This document shows positions 20,115 through 28,595 of a DNA stretch of 64,000 nt, piece after piece (position 1 is the stretch's first letter; each line of letters opens with the position of its first letter). The notes below the pieces were generated by a model. The model was not told the DNA's origin, did no database searches, and saw only the letters and a list, made by a program, of their open reading frames with translations. This DNA comes from Bacteroidetes bacterium SW_9_63_38 (GTDB taxonomy: Bacteria > Bacteroidota > Rhodothermia > Rhodothermales > Salinibacteraceae), in contig PXUA01000015.1 in the NCBI GenBank assembly GCA_003022435.1, positions 248,001-312,000 of the forward strand, written 5' to 3'. Position numbers and translations under genes: made by a program.

Positions 20115-20597
20115 ATGAGAATATCCGCTTTTCTACTTTTCGTGGCGATCAGCCTCTCCGGTTGTGAGGATAAAGGACCTGAATCCTATGACGACTGCGT
20201 TCTGGAAAATGTTAACGACGAAATGAACGAACTTGCGGTTCAGGCGGTGATTAGGTCCTGTCGTGAGAAATTTCCGGAAGCTGTACCGTCAAAATCGAAC
20301 AAGCGTTCACTTACTGCGAGTGAACTTAAAAAGTTGTCAGGTAGAGCAGGTCTTGAATACGGTAGCGAGTTTGGCGGAAAAATATACAACGGTAACGATA
20401 AGATTCAGGTGACGAGAGTAAAAGTCAGGGTTGGTACAGTCCCTGGAGGTAAAGAAGTGTCTCGTATCTATCAAGATGATGTAGATATCGGGCCGAATAG
20501 TACCGGCGAGTTCGGACTTGAAATTGTTCCCAGAGATAAAGGAGTAGAATACAATTGGTGGATCGAGAGCGCACAGGGAAGACCGACTAAAGAGTAA
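20115..20597 (+). CDS. Cassette-encoded lipoprotein of unknown function
   Basis: 160 residues with a short signal peptide (MRISAFLLFVAISLSGC), lipobox LSGC and Cys17 as the lipidated residue, so it should be membrane-anchored outside the cytoplasm. After a Cys-containing helical stretch (DDCVLENVNDEMNELAVQAV) there is a probable beta-rich C-terminal domain (KIQVTRVKVRVGTVPGG, TGEFGLEIVP). I do not recognise the family. Lower GC than the chromosome. It has its own cassette between attC-like sites 4 and 5. Confidence 0.75.
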   Translation: MRISAFLLFVAISLSGCEDKGPESYDDCVLENVNDEMNELAVQAVIRSCREKFPEAVPSKSNKRSLTASELKKLSGRAGLEYGSEFGGKIYNGNDKIQVTRVKVRVGTVPGGKEVSRIYQDDVDIGPNSTGEFGLEIVPRDKGVEYNWWIESAQGRPTKE

Positions 20598-20608
20598 CAG
20601 GTCAAGCT

Positions 20609-20795
20609 ACATAACCCAGCCGCTAGAGCTGACGGAGGGCTTCTGCCTCTGTCAATCGAGGTCTGTAGAGGTTGGTATCGCTGGTCGGGAGTGGCTATGC
20701 CGTTTAGTGGAGACTTGAACCGATGATGTCGTCTGTGCGATACAGGCTCTGTTAGTGTTCTCCCGCCCTCCGCACCTCAGCTCGCCCCGTTATGC
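20609..20795 (+). other. attC-like recombination site 5 (left array)
   Basis: Starts ACATAACCCAGCCGCTAGAG with CTGACGGAGGGC, ends GCCCTCCGCACCTCAGCTCG then CCCCGTTATGC. Arms GGAGGGC/GCCCTCC and GAGCTGA/TCAGCTC pair. The 3' end shares CAGCTCGCCCCGTTATGC with the 98-bp elements. Confidence 0.88.
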
Positions 20796-20872
20796 CTCCG
20801 CTGCTGAACTGATCGTCGAATGGTGCGTTTTAGCCGATATACGTTCTCACCAGCTAACGAGCCTGGATTCCG

Positions 20873-21097
20873 ATGAAAGTGACGGTCGATCTCCCCGACC
20901 GGTTTGGAGATATTGACGAGACGTATGCCCGGGAGGCCCTCGTGGCTACGCTTTACAGCAATGGCAAGCTTTCTAGGCGTGAAGCACGGCAGATTTTGGG
21001 AATGAGCCGGCGCGACTTCGAGGATATGTTGCCGCGTTACGGATTTTCCGTTCTGGTCGACAACGAGGAAAACGTTCAGACAGAGCTCGACACGTGA
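20873..21097 (+). CDS. UPF0175 family antitoxin-like protein
   Basis: 74 residues matching the UPF0175 layout: MKVTVDLPDRFG, then EALVATLYSNGKLSRREARQ and ILGMSRRDFEDMLPRYG, a helix-turn-helix-like segment. Family members usually accompany DUF3368/PIN genes as predicted antitoxins. The next gene overlaps by 4 bp and is of that type. Same cassette, between attC-like site 5 and the partial site 6. Confidence 0.82.
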   Translation: MKVTVDLPDRFGDIDETYAREALVATLYSNGKLSRREARQILGMSRRDFEDMLPRYGFSVLVDNEENVQTELDT

Positions 21098-21597
21098 AAA
21101 GGCCGAGGCGCGTCGTTTCTGGTACCAGTCTGCTCATCTCGCTGGAGAAGATTGAGGGAGGCTACACGTTTCTCGGGCAACTCTACGACAACGTCCTCAT
21201 CCCTCCAGAAGTGCTCCGGGAATTGGCGGCAGGGGCCTTCGGAAGCGGAGAGGCCTACCTGTCCCACTTTGGAATCGGTGACCTTCTGCAGGTAGAAGCG
21301 TCTAGACGTTCCAAACGGGACGCGACAGAGCATCTCGATCCGGGCGAGCGGGAAGTAGTCGAGCTTGCGGTGGAGTTTGATCTTCCGCTACTCATTGAGG
21401 AGGAAGCAGGTCGCACAGTTGCACGAGAAATTGGACTCGGCATTTCCGGAAGTGCGGGCCAGCTTCTTCAGGCGGTTCGAGGAGAGATCATCGGTCCGAA
21501 TCAAGCGAGTCAAATGATTACCGAGCTGAAGAGGAAAGGACGGATCAATCAGCAGGTGTTTGAAGGCGTGAAGCGAGCAATTGATGAGGAGGCATAA
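21094..21597 (+). CDS. DUF3368 / PIN-like toxin homologue
   Basis: 167 residues of the DUF3368 type (PIN-like predicted RNases). The order is recognisable: RRVVSGTSLLISLEKIEG, a helical middle with LDPGEREVVELAVEFDLPLLIEEEAGRTVA, then GISGSAGQLLQAVRGEI. The first acidic position of PIN proteins (usually an Asp or Asn before the TS motif) is Gly here, and the Asp usually following LLI is Glu, so activity is uncertain. Overlaps the UPF0175 gene by 4 bp. Its stop codon lies in the R'' box of attC-like site 6. Confidence 0.78.
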   Translation: MKRPRRVVSGTSLLISLEKIEGGYTFLGQLYDNVLIPPEVLRELAAGAFGSGEAYLSHFGIGDLLQVEASRRSKRDATEHLDPGEREVVELAVEFDLPLLIEEEAGRTVAREIGLGISGSAGQLLQAVRGEIIGPNQASQMITELKRKGRINQQVFEGVKRAIDEEA

Positions 21598-21640
21598 CCC
21601 GTCCACTACACCTGAACTCGGGCGACTGGCGGAGGACGCC
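21592..21640 (+). other. Truncated attC-like site 6 (end of left array)
   Basis: GCATAACCCGTCCACTACACC directly after the DUF3368 gene matches the left arm of the other sites, but no complementary right arm or GTTRRRY core follows before the trp leader. The array therefore seems to end in half a site. Confidence 0.55.
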
Positions 21641-21941
21641 CTGGCAGAACACGACGCCGGCGACTCGGAGACGTTTGACCCAAGTCAGCTGTGACCTCTC
21701 GTACCCCCTCTCGATTCTGGGAGGCCTGTGCCGACCTTCCCAGGACAACGACCTCCTCGTTTGATCGACTCCCTCCACTCTTCCCTCCCGTCCTCCCACA
21801 CGCCCACACACCACCCGGCGATTGAAACCGGCCCGGAGCCCCCATCCCCCGATCCCCTCCGACCGGCCCGCCCGCCGCATCAACGGAATTTCAAACCGCC
21901 CTCTTGATCCACTCCCCGCTGTGTCGTACACTCACCATCCT
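21641..21941. other. C-rich upstream region of the trp leader
   Basis: About 300 bp with long pyrimidine-rich runs on the plus strand (about 21770-21870). No gene seen. It must contain the trp operon promoter unless transcription reads in from the cassettes; I cannot place -35/-10 elements with confidence. Confidence 0.4.
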
Positions 21942-22022
21942 ATGATGAACACGGCCCTCTCTACACACGGCTGGCGGTCCTGGTGGCCCTCTCGACGGGT
22001 CCAGAGCCGCCGGTGTGCGTAA
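21942..22022 (+). CDS. trpL: trp operon leader peptide
   Basis: 26 codons from ATG 21942 (or 25 from ATG 21945) to TAA 22020-22022. The peptide includes GWRSWWPSRRV with three Trp codons (one plus a tandem pair), exactly what a ribosome-stalling tryptophan sensor needs. The Trp codons lie in the 5' arm of the 1:2 hairpin. Located about 95 bp before trpE. Confidence 0.88.
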   Translation: MMNTALSTHGWRSWWPSRRVQSRRCA

Positions 22023-22095
22023 GCGCTTGGCGTCGTCCCGCGTGCCCCTATTGCTCTGGACCCGCTGCTCTGCCCGGCAGCGGGTTTTTCTTTTG
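21974..22095 (+). promoter_or_regulatory. trp attenuator with alternative hairpins
   Basis: Hairpin 1:2 pairs GGCGG..CTGG (21974-21984) with CCAG..CCGCC (22001-22011). Hairpin 2:3, the antiterminator, pairs GGGTCCAGAGC (21997-22007) with GCTCTGGACCC (22053-22063), a perfect 11-bp match. Hairpin 3:4 is the terminator at 22061-22084. Regions 1:2 and 2:3 overlap, as do 2:3 and 3:4, so they exclude one another. A ribosome stalled at the Trp codons would mask region 1 and favour 2:3, allowing transcription into trpE. Confidence 0.88.
22061..22094 (+). terminator. Rho-independent terminator of the trp attenuator
   Basis: Perfect 8-bp stem CCCGCTGC/GCAGCGGG with an 8-nt loop, followed by TTTTTCTTTT. 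Its 5' arm shares three bases with the antiterminator. Confidence 0.92.
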
Positions 22096-22115
22096 GCTCA
22101 TGCCTGCCTTCCCCC

Positions 22116-23624
22116 ATGACGTTCGACGAGTTTACCCAACATGTGGAGTCCGCCCGCGCCGCGGGCGACGATCGACTCGTGGTGCCGGTGTCCGTACGCC
22201 GCAGTGCCGACCTCCTCACGCCAGTCTCGGCCTTCCTCTCCCTCCGCGAAGATTCGGACTACAGCTTTCTCTTCGAGAGCGTGGAGGGCGGCGAGAAGCT
22301 GGCGCGGTACTCCTTCCTGAGTCGCAACCCGTACCGCGTCGTCACGGCCACCAACTTCGGCGCCACCGTCGAGATCGACGAGCGCCGTACGCCGGACGCC
22401 GAGCGCGGCCTCGACGCGCCTATGGGGAATATTTTTGAGGTGCTGGACGCCTACATGGATCGGTACTCGGAGGTCGACATCCCCGACCTGCCCCGCCTCC
22501 GCGGCGGCGCCGTCGGCTACCTCGGCTACGACGGCGTCCGCCTCGTGGAGCACCTCCCGGACGCCCCGCCCGACGAGCTGGGCCTCCCGGACGCGGTCTG
22601 GTGCTTCTACGACACCGTGGCGGCCTTCGACCACGTCAAGCATCAGGTCGTGATGCTGGCCAACGTGTTCGTGGACGACGACACGAATCTCCGCGCCGCC
22701 TACGAGGAGGCGCAGGACCGGCTGGCCGCGCTGGAGGACGACCTCAAGCGCCCCCCCGCCCACCCCGATCCCGTCGAGTGGACCGAGGGCGAGCTGCACT
22801 CCAACTTCGACCGCCCGGTCTTCGAGGACGCGGTGCGCACCGCGAAGGAGCACGTCCAGCGCGGCGACATCTTTCAGGTCGTGCTGTCGCAGCGGTTCTC
22901 GACCGCCTTCGAGGGCGACCGCTTCAACCTCTACCGCGCCCTCCGGCAGGTCAACCCCTCCCCCTACCTCTTCTACATAGACCTCGACGACCACGCCCTC
23001 GTGGGCTCCTCCCCCGAGGTGCTGGTGCGGGCGGAGGACGACACCGCCGAGGTGCTGCCCATTGCCGGCACGCGTCCGCGCGGTGAGGACGAAGACGAGG
23101 ACGCCGCTCTGGCCGACGAGCTGCTCAACGACCCCAAGGAGCGGGCCGAGCACCTCATGCTCGTGGACCTGGGCCGCAACGACCTCGGGCGCGTCTGTAG
23201 CTACGACAGCGTCGAGGTGGACAACTACGCGTACGTGGAGCGCTACTCGCACGTCATGCACATCGTGTCGTCGGTCAAGGGCCGGCTGGCCGAGGATCGT
23301 GGTCCGATGGACGTTCTCGCGGCCTGCTTCCCGGCGGGCACCGTGAGCGGCGCGCCAAAGGTGCGGGCCATGGAGATCATCGACACCCTGGAGCCGTCGC
23401 GGCGCGGAGCATACGCGGGCGCGGTCGGCTACGTCGACTTCTCCGGCACGCTCGACACCTGCATCGCCATCCGCACGATGGTGGTCGCCGACCAGACGGC
23501 CCACGTCCAGGCGGGCGCCGGCATCGTGGCCGACAGCGATCCCGCCACCGAGTACGACGAAACCTGGAACAAGGCCGCCGCCCTCCGCCAGGCCATGCAC
23601 GTCGCCGCGGATGGATTGCTCTAA
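22116..23624 (+). CDS. trpE: Anthranilate synthase component I
   Basis: Converts chorismate to anthranilate with ammonia supplied by TrpG. 502 residues from ATG 22116. The N-terminal region has the feedback-site-like YSFLFESVEGGEKLARYSFL. The chorismate-binding domain carries VVLSQRF, PLPIAGTRPRGEDEDED (as VLPIAGTRPRGE), AEHLMLVDLGRNDLGRVC and PAGTVSGAPKVRAMEIID. First structural gene after the attenuator, so its expression should fall when charged tRNA-Trp is plentiful. It is distinguished from PabB by this context and by the separate PabB-PabC fusion at 55.6 kb. Confidence 0.95.
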   Translation: MTFDEFTQHVESARAAGDDRLVVPVSVRRSADLLTPVSAFLSLREDSDYSFLFESVEGGEKLARYSFLSRNPYRVVTATNFGATVEIDERRTPDAERGLDAPMGNIFEVLDAYMDRYSEVDIPDLPRLRGGAVGYLGYDGVRLVEHLPDAPPDELGLPDAVWCFYDTVAAFDHVKHQVVMLANVFVDDDTNLRAAYEEAQDRLAALEDDLKRPPAHPDPVEWTEGELHSNFDRPVFEDAVRTAKEHVQRGDIFQVVLSQRFSTAFEGDRFNLYRALRQVNPSPYLFYIDLDDHALVGSSPEVLVRAEDDTAEVLPIAGTRPRGEDEDEDAALADELLNDPKERAEHLMLVDLGRNDLGRVCSYDSVEVDNYAYVERYSHVMHIVSSVKGRLAEDRGPMDVLAACFPAGTVSGAPKVRAMEIIDTLEPSRRGAYAGAVGYVDFSGTLDTCIAIRTMVVADQTAHVQAGAGIVADSDPATEYDETWNKAAALRQAMHVAADGLL

Positions 23625-24069
23625 GTAGAATGCTCTCCCTTTACAGTGAGACTCTTTCTACGCTTCTACGCTGCGCGAGCGCTGATGACGCGACTCGTTG
23701 GGGAAGTGCGTGTGGGCGTGGGGGCGTATGGGCGTGAAGACAACATGCCTCTCCCCGTGCGGCCCGACCTGCACGCTTGGCCATTACAGACGAATTCGAG
23801 ATCACTCCCTCGTATGCACGTGTTCGATAGGATCGCCTCCCAGCAGCCCCCTGAAGACGGGCCGTGCACCTCCTGAGGCCGGTCTGCGCCCGCAATACGC
23901 AATACGAACTACGCACCCTGCATCACGCGCCCGGACCGAGGGAAAGAACTGCCCGCGGGGTGCCTCACGAATCGCGCATCACGAGTCACCCATAACGCTT
24001 CCCCCCAAACTTCCCACCGCCCCACCGGTACACCCATCGTCGTTTTTCCGAACAGACCTTCCCCTGCCA
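23625..24069. other. Intergenic region in the trp locus
   Basis: 445 bp between trpE and the next gene. No convincing ORF. About 23890-24000 contains the recurring words CGCAATACGCAATACG, GCATCACGCG and CACGAATCGCGCATCACGAG, related to words near 5.1, 6.4 and 27.3 kb. Confidence 0.5.
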
Positions 24070-24549
24070 ATGCCGAATCCGATCAAGGAAGTGCTCCTCG
24101 GTCGCGGCTGGGCCGGACAGACCCTCAGCCGCGCCGAGACGGTCGAGCGCCTCAACCCCGTGCTGCTACAGTTTCTGAAGCTGAACCACAACTATCGGTA
24201 CGTCATCCGAACCCACTCCGACAATGCCGTCACCGAGGCCCTGAAGCGGGTCCAGAAGACGGCACGAACCGACGTGGGCAAGCTCAGCGAGACCATCTTG
24301 AGTTGCGGCGGCTCGCCCGAAAACGGGACGGACCTGGAGCCGGAGGACTTCACCCTGGGCCCCGACGATCTGGCGATGCTGTCCCAGCTGGAGGACCTGG
24401 AAACGGAGCTCAACGAGGCCCTCGTTCACGAGCGCCAGGAGCATGAGCACCAGATGCGGACGCGCGGCATCCTCGAAGCGCTCACGAGCAACAGCGACGA
24501 GCGCCTGACGCTGCTCGGCGACCTCATCAATCGAGCGCAGAACGGATAG
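24070..24549 (+). CDS. Helical protein of unknown function
   Basis: 159 residues from ATG 24070 (MPNPIKEVLLGRGWAGQ). The sequence is predicted almost all helical, with two long amphipathic stretches: FLKLNHNYRYVIRTHSDN and ETELNEALVHERQEHEHQMR, the second rich in His and Glu. The spacing recalls ferritin-like or four-helix-bundle proteins, but I cannot assign a family. It sits between trpE and trpS on the same strand. A role in tryptophan metabolism is not indicated by the sequence. Confidence 0.7.
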   Translation: MPNPIKEVLLGRGWAGQTLSRAETVERLNPVLLQFLKLNHNYRYVIRTHSDNAVTEALKRVQKTARTDVGKLSETILSCGGSPENGTDLEPEDFTLGPDDLAMLSQLEDLETELNEALVHERQEHEHQMRTRGILEALTSNSDERLTLLGDLINRAQNG

Positions 24550-24636
24550 CTCAAAAGCGTGAAGTTTTCTGTTTGAAGGAGTCCTTTCCAGCTGAAACTC
24601 GAAGATTTATCGGTAATCGACTTCCACGGCCTTCAG

Positions 24637-24774
24637 AAAATGGCCGCCCGAAGGTCCATGCTTACGAAACGACCGAAATTTATCATGTCTGGGCCCGACA
24701 AAGGCGATCTCAGATTGCCGGTCGGGAGAGTTTGATAAATTTCAGTGGAGTAAGCGCGGACCTCAGGCCATTTT
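24637..24774 (+). repeat. 138-bp palindrome upstream of trpS
   Basis: Successive complementary blocks nest symmetrically: AAAATGGCC/GGCCATTTT, AGGTCC/GGACCT, GCTTAC/GTAAGC, GAAATTTATCA/TGATAAATTTC, CCCGAC/GTCGGG and GGCGATCT/AGATTGCC (one wobble). It would form one long hairpin in RNA or a cruciform in DNA. Two smaller hairpins follow (CACCGAA/TTCGGTG and CATTTTGG/CCAAAATG, 24784-24830). The rest of 24550-24998 holds no gene. It could be a structured leader, a small RNA or a palindromic element. Confidence 0.75.
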
Positions 24775-24998
24775 TTGCCATCCAGCACCGAAAGCCTTCG
24801 GTGCATTTTGGGGCCTTCCAAAATGGACATAAGATGGGGAAGAAAGCTCCTGATCCAGGCTGATGATTCTTTGAAACGACGAAGTGGAAGATTGCATCAG
24901 TGCATAGATCGGTTGGCAGACTTCACAAAAACAACTTCACACCATTGAAGATAACCCTCTCGCCCTGCGCGTGATCGTTTCATCCTGCCCCTGTTTCC

Positions 24999-26039
24999 AT
25001 GGACGCCCCTGACACTGCTTCCCCCGCCGAGACGGACACCGATACGGATCCGGACACGGTCGTCGTCTCCGGCATCCAGCCCTCCGGCCGCCTGCACCTC
25101 GGCAACTACTTCGGCGCCCTCCGCCAGCACATCGACCTGCACGCCGAGCACGAGGCGTACTACTTCATCGTGAACTACCACGCGATGACGTCGGTCGACG
25201 ACCCGGAGGCGCTGCGGCAGCACACCTTCGACGTGGCCCTCGACTACTTGGCGCTCGGGTTCGACCCGGAGGAGGCCGCCCTCTTCGTGCAGAGCGACGT
25301 GCCGGAGGTGACGGAGCTGACCTGGCTCTTCTTCAACCTCCTCCCCACGAGCCGCCTGGAAAAGGGCGTGGCCTACAAGGAAAAGGTCAACGCCGGGCTC
25401 ACCCCCAACGCCGGGCTCTTCAACTACCCGGTGCTCCAGGCCGCCGACATCCTGGCGTACGGCGGCACCCTCGTCCCGGTGGGCGCGGACCAGAAGCAGA
25501 ACCTGGAGATTGCCCGCGACCTCGCGCGCCGCTTCAACAACACCTTCTGCCCCGACGGCGAGCCCCTATTTCCGGAGCCGGAGCCGCACATTCTCGACGA
25601 CGTGGCCGTGGTGCCCGGCATCGACGGCCAGAAGATGTCCAAAAGCTACGGCAACACGATCGGGATCTTCGACGAGGGGGACAACCTCAAGGACAAGGTG
25701 ATGAGCATTGTCACGGACTCGAAGCCCCTCGACGCGCCGAAGGACCCAGAGAGTTGCAATGTGTTCTCCCTGATCAAGCTGGTGGCCGACAACGAGGAAG
25801 CGGTGGAGATCGCCCAGAAGTACCGCGACGGGGGCTACGGCTACGGACACGCCAAACAGGACCTGCTCCGCCTCCTGAAGGACTTCTTCGCCGAGGCCCG
25901 CGAGCGACGCAAGGAGCTCGAACAGCGCCCCGACTACGTCCGCGACATCCTCCGCACCGGTGCCGAGCGAGCCCGCGCCCGCGCGAGGCCGATCCTGGAG
26001 CGGGTGCGGGACTTAACCGGTCTCGTTCGCACTCGCTAA
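24999..26039 (+). CDS. trpS: Tryptophan--tRNA ligase
   Basis: Class I synthetase that charges tRNA-Trp. 346 residues. The HIGH-type motif is PSGRLHLGNYFGALR, and the KMSKS loop is DGQKMSKSYGNTIG. YYFIVNYHAMT and LLPTSRLEKGVAYKEK are also typical. An acidic N-terminal extension of about 25 residues precedes the catalytic core. Its place inside the trp biosynthesis locus links supply and charging of tryptophan, the quantity the attenuator senses. Confidence 0.95.
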   Translation: MDAPDTASPAETDTDTDPDTVVVSGIQPSGRLHLGNYFGALRQHIDLHAEHEAYYFIVNYHAMTSVDDPEALRQHTFDVALDYLALGFDPEEAALFVQSDVPEVTELTWLFFNLLPTSRLEKGVAYKEKVNAGLTPNAGLFNYPVLQAADILAYGGTLVPVGADQKQNLEIARDLARRFNNTFCPDGEPLFPEPEPHILDDVAVVPGIDGQKMSKSYGNTIGIFDEGDNLKDKVMSIVTDSKPLDAPKDPESCNVFSLIKLVADNEEAVEIAQKYRDGGYGYGHAKQDLLRLLKDFFAEARERRKELEQRPDYVRDILRTGAERARARARPILERVRDLTGLVRTR

Positions 26040-26099
26040 CTTCGTTTGGGGGTGTGGGAGTGTGGGGGTATGTGAGTTTGGGAGTGTTTTTCTTCAGAA

Positions 26100-26555
26100 A
26101 TGAGCGGTTTTCCCAGAATGGTTGAGTCCTTTCGGGACCTTCGGGTTTATCAGGATGCCTTTCGTGCGGCGCGGAAGATCTTTCAGTGCACAAAGTCCTG
26201 GCCCAAAGAAGAGCGATACGCCCTTACCGACCAGATTCGACGATCGTCTCGATCTGTATTCGCGAACGTGGCCGAAGCGTGGCGCAAACAACGATCCCCC
26301 AAACACTTTATCAGCAAGCTGAGCGACGCGGACGCCGAAACCACCGAGACGCGCGCTTGGCTCGACGCCGCCCTGGATCACGAATACATTGACCAGGAGT
26401 CCTATTCGGACCTGGATACGATGTACGACCAGATTTCCGCAAGCCTCGTGACGATGATGACGAACGCCGATGACTGGTGCGGCCCCGCGGGCCCCGCGGA
26501 CCAGGTACAGGAAGCACCGTCCGAGTACAAAACGGATCCCTCCCCGATTGAATAA
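26100..26555 (+). CDS. Four-helix-bundle protein (23S rRNA IVP-like family)
   Basis: 151 residues with the hallmark pattern of this family: SFRDLRVYQDAFRAARKIF, ERYALTDQIRRSSRSVFANVAE and AETTETRAWLDAAL. These small helical proteins are common in Bacteroidota; some are encoded within intervening sequences of 23S rRNA, but their function is unknown. Start at ATG 26100; ATG 26118 is an alternative. It stands between trpS and trpG with short spacers. The spacers contain GTGTGGGAGTGTGGGGGTATG-like words (in pieces, about 26047-26085). Confidence 0.88.
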   Translation: MSGFPRMVESFRDLRVYQDAFRAARKIFQCTKSWPKEERYALTDQIRRSSRSVFANVAEAWRKQRSPKHFISKLSDADAETTETRAWLDAALDHEYIDQESYSDLDTMYDQISASLVTMMTNADDWCGPAGPADQVQEAPSEYKTDPSPIE

Positions 26556-26629
26556 GTGCTTCCCCCCACCTGCACGCACACACGCCCACACTTCCATACT
26601 CCCACACGCAATCACGCCCACACGCTGCC

Positions 26630-27229
26630 ATGATTCTGATCATCGACAACTACGACTCGTTCACGTACAACCTGGTCCACCTCGTGGGCCGGCACACCGA
26701 CGACCTGGAGGTGATTCGGAACGACGACAAGACGATCGACGAGGTGGAGGCGATGGCCCCGGACGGGGTCGTCATCTCCCCCGGTCCGGGCCGCCCGGCC
26801 GACGCGGGCCTGACCGAGCCGGTCATTGAGGCCCTCGGCGACACGACGCCCATCCTCGGCGTATGCCTCGGCCACCAGGCCATTGGCGAGGTCTTCGGTG
26901 GCGACATCGTGCAGGCCGATGAGCTGATGCACGGCAAGACGAGCCCCGTCCAGCACACCGGCACCGGCCTCTTCGACGGTGTCGAAGCGTCGTTCGATGC
27001 CACCCGATACCACTCCCTCGTCGTCGACCCGGACACGGTTCCGCACGACGCCCTCGAGATTACGGCGGAAACGGACGACGGCACCATCATGGGCCTCCAG
27101 CATCACACCCATCCGATCTACGGCATCCAGTTTCACCCCGAGAGTGTGATGACGAAAGCCGGGCCTACCATTGTGGAAAACTGGCTCTCGGTGGTGTGGG
27201 ACGACGAACGCCTCGCGACCGCTCAGTAA
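26630..27229 (+). CDS. trpG: Anthranilate synthase component II (glutamine amidotransferase)
   Basis: 199-residue class I amidotransferase that supplies ammonia to TrpE. The nucleophile Cys is in ILGVCLGHQAIGE, and the catalytic His/Glu pair in GIQFHPESVM. IDNYDSFTYNLVHLVG and ISPGPGRPADAG are classic. With no pabA visible here, this subunit may also serve the PabB-PabC fusion at 55.6 kb, as amphibolic TrpG/PabA proteins do in other bacteria. Confidence 0.95.
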   Translation: MILIIDNYDSFTYNLVHLVGRHTDDLEVIRNDDKTIDEVEAMAPDGVVISPGPGRPADAGLTEPVIEALGDTTPILGVCLGHQAIGEVFGGDIVQADELMHGKTSPVQHTGTGLFDGVEASFDATRYHSLVVDPDTVPHDALEITAETDDGTIMGLQHHTHPIYGIQFHPESVMTKAGPTIVENWLSVVWDDERLATAQ

Positions 27230-27501
27230 GACCCACGCGTATTCCTATACTGAAGCCTGCAGACACTGCCGTTGCAGGAATGCCGGTGCGGAAAGAACGT
27301 ATTGCGTAATCCGTATTGCGTGAGGCTGCCTGTGCCATACGGAGGGGCCTACGGAACCGCACGATGGTCACGCCTCACGCCTTCACGCATCACGCTGGCT
27401 GTACGGGTAGAATGGGCTGACTTGTATATTGACGCTGCAACACGTTCCTCCCGACCTACTACTGTTCTCACAGTCTTTCGGACCGACGACCCGACCACAC
27501 C

Positions 27502-28536
27502 GTGAAGGAGTTTCTCGACACCATTGCCGACGGCGATCCGCTCTCCCGCTCGCAGGCTGAAGCCGCCATGCGGGACATGATGAGCGGCGACGCCGACGAC
27601 AAGCACATCGCCGCCCTGCTGATGGGCCTCCGCACCCGCGACGAGACATTGGACGAGCTCGTCGGCTTCACGAAGGGCATGCGCGAGCTCGCCATTGATG
27701 TGGAGCTCGACGACCCGCACGCCATCGACCTCTGCGGGACCGGCGGCGACGGGGCCGACACGTTCAACATCTCCACCACCGCCTCCCTCGTGGCCGCCGG
27801 CGCCGGGGTGCCCGTGGCCAAGCACGGCAACCGCTCGGTGTCCTCCAAGTCCGGCTCCGCCGATGTGCTCGAAGAGCTGGGCGTGGAGATTGAACTGGGA
27901 AAAGAGGGCGTGGAGCGGTGTCTAGACGAGGTGGGCATCGCCTTCCTCTTTGCGCCCTTCTTCCACCCGGCCATGAAGCACGTGATGCCGGTGCGCCAGT
28001 CCCTCGGCGTCCAGACCTTCTTCAACATCCTGGGTCCCCTCTGCAACCCGGCCGGCGTCACGCGGCAACTCGTAGGCGCCTTCGACACGCGGACCGCGCA
28101 GATGATGGTGCGCATCCTCGCGCAACTGGATGCCGACCACGTAATTACACTCCACTCCAAGGACGGCATGGACGAGGTCAGCGTCTGCGCCGCCACGACC
28201 CTGTTCGAATACGACGCCTCCGACGAAAACCCGGTCCCCCGGAGCCGCGAGGTCAGCCCGGAGGAGCACAACATCCAGCGGGGCGGGGCCACCGCCCTGC
28301 GGGGCGGCGACGCTCAAGAGAATGCAAAAATCCTGCACGACATTCTCGCCGGAGAGGATCATAGCCCCCGGCGGCACGTGGTGGTACTGAATGCCGCGTA
28401 TGCCCTTCACGCCAGCGACGCGTTCGACGACATCGACGCGTGCATCAAGGCAGCCAACGAGAGCATCGAATCCGGCGCCGCCCTCGACAGGCTCGAATCG
28501 CTCGCAGAGGTGTCGCAAAAAGCCCCGACCGCGTAG
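27502..28536 (+). CDS. trpD: Anthranilate phosphoribosyltransferase
   Basis: Joins anthranilate to PRPP. 344 residues; the start codon at 27502 is GTG. The PRPP-binding region DLCGTGGDGADTFNIST, then VAKHGNRSVSSKSGSADV, and FLFAPFFHPAMKHVMPVR and NILGPLCNPAG are all present. The 270-bp spacer from trpG contains the recurring words TTGCGTAATCCGTATTGCGTG and CACGCCTTCACGCATCACG. Confidence 0.95.
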   Translation: MKEFLDTIADGDPLSRSQAEAAMRDMMSGDADDKHIAALLMGLRTRDETLDELVGFTKGMRELAIDVELDDPHAIDLCGTGGDGADTFNISTTASLVAAGAGVPVAKHGNRSVSSKSGSADVLEELGVEIELGKEGVERCLDEVGIAFLFAPFFHPAMKHVMPVRQSLGVQTFFNILGPLCNPAGVTRQLVGAFDTRTAQMMVRILAQLDADHVITLHSKDGMDEVSVCAATTLFEYDASDENPVPRSREVSPEEHNIQRGGATALRGGDAQENAKILHDILAGEDHSPRRHVVVLNAAYALHASDAFDDIDACIKAANESIESGAALDRLESLAEVSQKAPTA

Positions 28537-28595
28537 CGCTTTGCTCCCCCTCGCCTTTCGCTCCTCTCCCCACAACCGCCCGCCCCGGCCCCGCC

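Noticed and set aside
22098..23600. 500-codon minus-strand frame opposite trpE
   Set aside because: Val/Gly/Glu-rich mirror of trpE codon bias; no recognisable domain.
24573..24863. ORFs across the palindrome before trpS
   Set aside because: Both strands are open because of the palindrome; no ribosome site or protein-like pattern.
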